Under the pieces are notes generated by a model, which worked only from the letters and a program-made list of their open reading frames with translations, did not search any database and was not told where the DNA came from. Positions 5,355 through 7,454 of a stretch of DNA of 7,454 nucleotides are shown piece after piece. Position numbers and translations under genes: made by a program. Each line of letters begins with the position of its first letter. The stretch's first letter is position 1. The stretch is from the NCBI RefSeq assembly GCF_034376665.1, contig NZ_JAXMJI010000042.1:1-7454 (forward strand), given 5' to 3'. This DNA comes from Allopontixanthobacter sp034376665 (GTDB lineage: Bacteria > Pseudomonadota > Alphaproteobacteria > Sphingomonadales > Sphingomonadaceae).

Positions 5355-6218
5355 TTACCTGGCGAGGCTAAGTTTCCGCAATATCCGGAACGCCGCGGCT
5401 TTGCCGAAATTGCTGCTTGGCCAGCGGCCGGGGGGAGAGGGTGCCAGCCCCAATCTGCGTAAGCGGCGGTTGAGCCCGCGCGCGTCGGCCTCGGCAAAGC
5501 TCCAGTCGCTGCGCCATGTGATCGAAAGGGAGATCGAGCTGCTCGGACCGTTGCGCACGAAGTGGGGTGCCATGACCGGCACATAGACCGCCTCGCCCGG
5601 GCGCAGGGTGAAGTCAGTTCCGCCTTGTGCCATTTCTTCGCGCCAGGTCAGCTCGCGAGCACCGCCGGCGTGGTAGCTTTCGTGCACCTGATCGGGCGCG
5701 TAGAAAGCGTCTCCAGCAGGGAATTGGGTCATCACCTTGCTACCCGTCAGCTGTAGCAACAGATTGTGCTCGGGATCGAAATGATACGGGGTGACCGCGT
5801 TCGGGCTGGAGATGAACACGAAACCCTGCAGGCGCAGCATCGCGCCGGTGCGCGCTTCGATCTCGGCGCGGAGTTCGCCCAGCAGCGACCGCAGCAGCGC
5901 GTCATAGGCGGGCACCTGCTCGATGTTCTTCAGCACCGCCCAGCTGTTGCTGCTGGCTATGTGGCGGATGGTCTCTTCAATCGTCAGGCCGTTGCTGCCC
6001 GGCTTGCCATTGATCCCGATCGGCAGGTCGCCGCGGTTGTATTCGATGGAGTTCGGGGGAAGTTCGCCTGCCAGCGCTGCCAGCGCCTCGAGCGTCAAAA
6101 GCGAATCGTGGGCCAGATTGTGGCTCAGGACGTGCGGAATTTCCGGGTAAGCCGCCGCGAACTGGAGCCGAGTCGCAGTACCGAATACGTCTCCATTCGG
6201 TGTTTCGTCCATGGTCAT
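5355..6218 (-). CDS. JmjC/cupin-8-like Fe(II)/2-oxoglutarate-dependent oxygenase
   Basis: This 287-aa cytoplasmic protein is a predicted 2-oxoglutarate-dependent hydroxylase of the cupin-8/JmjC group; its substrate is unknown. The iron triad is visible as H146-x-D148 (PYHFDPEHN) and H219 (VMAPHFVRNG). K161 (TGSKVM) lies 15 residues after H146, the same offset as the 2-oxoglutarate-binding Lys of human FIH. N152 and Q156 also fit that family's strand. Residues 1-130 are a mainly helical N-terminal part. The C-terminus (~245-287) is basic (LNRRLRRLG, AAAFRILRKLSLAR). ATG 6218 is chosen because it overlaps the upstream TGA (6217-6215) as ATGA, the usual sign of translational coupling. No Shine-Dalgarno is seen, and ATG 6212 is possible. 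The frame stays open upstream to 6647, but that stretch is the shadow of the acyltransferase gene. Bacterial members are often labelled 'cupin-like' or 'transcription factor jumonji'; a transcriptional role is not supported here. Confidence 0.88.
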   Translation of the reverse strand: MTMDETPNGDVFGTATRLQFAAAYPEIPHVLSHNLAHDSLLTLEALAALAGELPPNSIEYNRGDLPIGINGKPGSNGLTIEETIRHIASSNSWAVLKNIEQVPAYDALLRSLLGELRAEIEARTGAMLRLQGFVFISSPNAVTPYHFDPEHNLLLQLTGSKVMTQFPAGDAFYAPDQVHESYHAGGARELTWREEMAQGGTDFTLRPGEAVYVPVMAPHFVRNGPSSSISLSITWRSDWSFAEADARGLNRRLRRLGLAPSPPGRWPSSNFGKAAAFRILRKLSLAR

Positions 6219-7381
6219 GCCGAAACTTTGCGGCCGCTCTCGGCGCGCAGAAGCTGGCGGACGAACGATTGGCGAAGCGCACCGCCGATTCCGATGCTGA
6301 CGCGCTGGATCGTGCGCTTCTGCCGCCATATCCGCTCGATCATCGGATGATCGGCCGACGCGCAGCTGTCGCACCAGTCGATGCCTTGCCGGTCCAGCAG
6401 GTCGAGGTTTTCGCGCTGGAGCAGGACGCCGGGCGAATATTGTGCGTAGGTCTCGTCGAAAGCCGTCTTGAAGGAATAGCTGCCGGGTGGGGCCAGGAAA
6501 TTGACCAGCATGGCAATCGGCCTGCCATCCAGCGAAAGCGAGAGCCGTTCCGCCCTGCCGCGGGCGGCCCCGCCGTGCAGGGCGCTGCGAAAGAACGATG
6601 CCGTCCCGGGCTCGCAGGCGAGCGCAGAACCTTCCCGCCCTTTCCATCCGGCCAGTTCCAGATCGAGGAAATCCTCACACCACTGGTCTATCCCCTGGTC
6701 ATCCAGATGCCGGCAAAACTGCAGCGTGCCCAGTTCGGACAGGCGGCTGTACTGGCGGCGCAGTTCCTTGCGCTTCTTCCCGTTCATGGAAGCTGCGAAG
6801 TAATCTGCCGGGCTTTTGCTGGATTGAAGCATGGCGCGCTGCTCGGAATGGACCACCGCATAAGGGCGCGGCTGCCGGTCCAGCGTTTCCATGAGGGCGG
6901 CATGGACAGGTCCGCCCGTCGGAAGGCGGGTCAGATGCAGGAACAACGCACCTCCGGGCCGGGCATCGATGGTCTGCAGCAAGGCGGCCCAGAATTCCGT
7001 CTCGTGACCCTTGGTCACCAAAGGCAGGCCGCAGAAGCAATTGTGATGCAGCCAATTGTGCCAATGCGGCAGGGGATAGCCGTAATAACGTGCCGAGCGT
7101 GCGAGGGGCATCAGCCCGGTCAACTTCCCGCCGCTCCGAAAAACCGCGATACGGGCATTCCGGCCCTGATCGAGACTGGCGAGCGCAGGCAGCAGGTTCC
7201 AGCTTTCGAAGAACGGATTGGGTTCGCTGGCTTCCAGCGCCAGTTCGTCCCATTCAGTGATCGCTGCGGCATCCGCTAAATCGCGCCATTCGACCAGCGA
7301 CATCCCGTCAGCCCCGCCCCCGAGGACCGGTGCGGTCTGGCAGTCGCGGTCCTTGTATTGCCGGAGCGGAAGGCTCGCCAC
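6215..7381 (-). CDS. CelD/BcsL-type GNAT (FemAB-like, Acetyltransf_6) acyltransferase
   Basis: This 388-aa protein resembles the CelD/BcsL group, FemAB-like double-GNAT proteins found near cellulose, exopolysaccharide and envelope genes. They are thought to transfer an acyl or aminoacyl group, but this member's donor and acceptor cannot be read from sequence. An N-terminal half (~28-185) is followed by a basic linker (MNGKKRKELRRQYSRL, 199-214). The C-terminal GNAT half shows LELAGWKGREGSA (241-253), SLSLDGRPIAMLVNF (281-295) and YSFKTAFDETYAQYSPGVLL (302-321). No signal peptide or membrane helix is apparent, so it is probably cytoplasmic. The start is GTG 7381: AAGGG lies seven bases upstream and an in-frame TAA is only one codon before it, so no longer protein is possible. 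ATG at residue 27 is a weaker alternative. The stop overlaps the JmjC gene by four bases, which suggests the two act together. Confidence 0.88.
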   Translation of the reverse strand: MASLPLRQYKDRDCQTAPVLGGGADGMSLVEWRDLADAAAITEWDELALEASEPNPFFESWNLLPALASLDQGRNARIAVFRSGGKLTGLMPLARSARYYGYPLPHWHNWLHHNCFCGLPLVTKGHETEFWAALLQTIDARPGGALFLHLTRLPTGGPVHAALMETLDRQPRPYAVVHSEQRAMLQSSKSPADYFAASMNGKKRKELRRQYSRLSELGTLQFCRHLDDQGIDQWCEDFLDLELAGWKGREGSALACEPGTASFFRSALHGGAARGRAERLSLSLDGRPIAMLVNFLAPPGSYSFKTAFDETYAQYSPGVLLQRENLDLLDRQGIDWCDSCASADHPMIERIWRQKRTIQRVSIGIGGALRQSFVRQLLRAESGRKVSA

Positions 7382-7388
7382 CTGTTAA

Positions 7389-7393
7389 CCCTT
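7389..7393 (-). promoter_or_regulatory. Shine-Dalgarno deciding the GTG start of the acyltransferase
   Basis: On the minus strand AAGGG precedes GTG 7381 by seven bases (TTAACAG). The spacer contains a GTTAAC box and an in-frame TAA, which together fix this start. Confidence 0.7.
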
Positions 7394-7440
7394 GCATCGC
7401 GCGGCAGATTGCGCCGCAAGCCGCCGTAGCAACGCGATGC
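7394..7440 (-). repeat. GC-rich nested inverted repeat in the leader of the acyltransferase operon
   Basis: GCATCGCG (7394-7401) and CGCGATGC (7433-7440) are perfect 8-bp arms. Inside them CGGC (7402-7405) can pair with GCCG (7420-7423), and TTGC (7409-7412) with GCAA (7416-7419). The result is a long imperfect hairpin directly abutting the Shine-Dalgarno at 7389-7393. It may be a structured 5' leader, or the 3' hairpin of a gene beyond the window edge. No T-run follows on either strand within the window. No complete gene is visible in 7382-7454. Confidence 0.5.
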
Positions 7441-7454
7441 TGATGAAGAATTAA

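Noticed and set aside
4560..5462. 300-aa plus-strand frame across tesB and the start of the oxygenase end
   Set aside because: It is antisense to tesB, whose catalytic residues and spacing fit perfectly; the composition is that of a shadow frame.
6219..6647. N-terminal extension of the oxygenase frame, upstream of ATG 6218
   Set aside because: It overlaps the acyltransferase coding region entirely, is Arg/Pro/Ala-rich low-information sequence, and the ATGA overlap gives a natural start.
6200..7279. 359-aa open frame on the plus strand across the acyltransferase gene
   Set aside because: It is the antisense shadow of a conserved gene with a supported start and stop, and has no family features or ribosome binding site.
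7392..7454. Short plus-strand frame ending in TAA at 7452-7454
   Set aside because: It opens only after an in-frame TAA at 7386-7388, has no ribosome binding site, and its only ATG codons give a peptide of five residues or fewer.
1..7454. Mobile elements, CRISPR arrays, tRNA or rRNA genes
   Set aside because: No transposase-like protein, regularly spaced repeats, cloverleaf or conserved rRNA segment was seen on either strand.

Overview
The window looks like chromosomal DNA from an alphaproteobacterium, most likely a member of the Sphingomonadales (Erythrobacter/Sphingomonas-like). That placement rests on high GC in most genes, the style of the UvrC, TesB and CelD/BcsL-like proteins, and the CHASE2-GGDEF-EAL architecture. 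It is an inference from protein flavour, not from a database match. No mobile element, CRISPR array, tRNA or rRNA was seen.

Layout, plus strand: the 3' part of uvrC (excinuclease subunit C, 5' end cut by the window edge) runs to 1757. After a 137-base gap comes a membrane-anchored CHASE2-GGDEF-EAL protein (1895-4189, possibly from 1874). It is predicted to be a c-di-GMP phosphodiesterase with a dead GGDEF domain. After its stop codon lies an unusually dense 150-base stretch (4184-4338). It holds two GTTAAC boxes, a plausible promoter, a dyad that covers the Shine-Dalgarno, an 11-codon ORF (MFRSIWDWVFN), an A/T palindrome and a strong intrinsic terminator. This terminator is also the only obvious one for the EAL gene, so the mini-ORF could be the last cistron of that transcript or a separate small gene or sRNA.

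Minus strand, convergent with the above: three genes read leftward from 7381. The first is a CelD/BcsL-type (FemAB-like) GNAT acyltransferase with a GTG start. The second is a JmjC/cupin-8 Fe(II)/2-oxoglutarate oxygenase that overlaps it by the ATGA signature. The third is tesB, acyl-CoA thioesterase II, 45 bases further on. The first two are almost certainly translationally coupled. TesB probably shares the transcript. A GC-rich, strongly foldable segment (7394-7440) sits immediately upstream of the ribosome binding site of the first gene.

The points most worth following are the mini-ORF locus at 4184-4338, the acyltransferase/oxygenase pair of unknown substrate, and the odd start of the EAL gene, where the best Shine-Dalgarno points to an ATC codon. 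DNA repair (uvrC) and c-di-GMP signalling appear to be independent neighbours.
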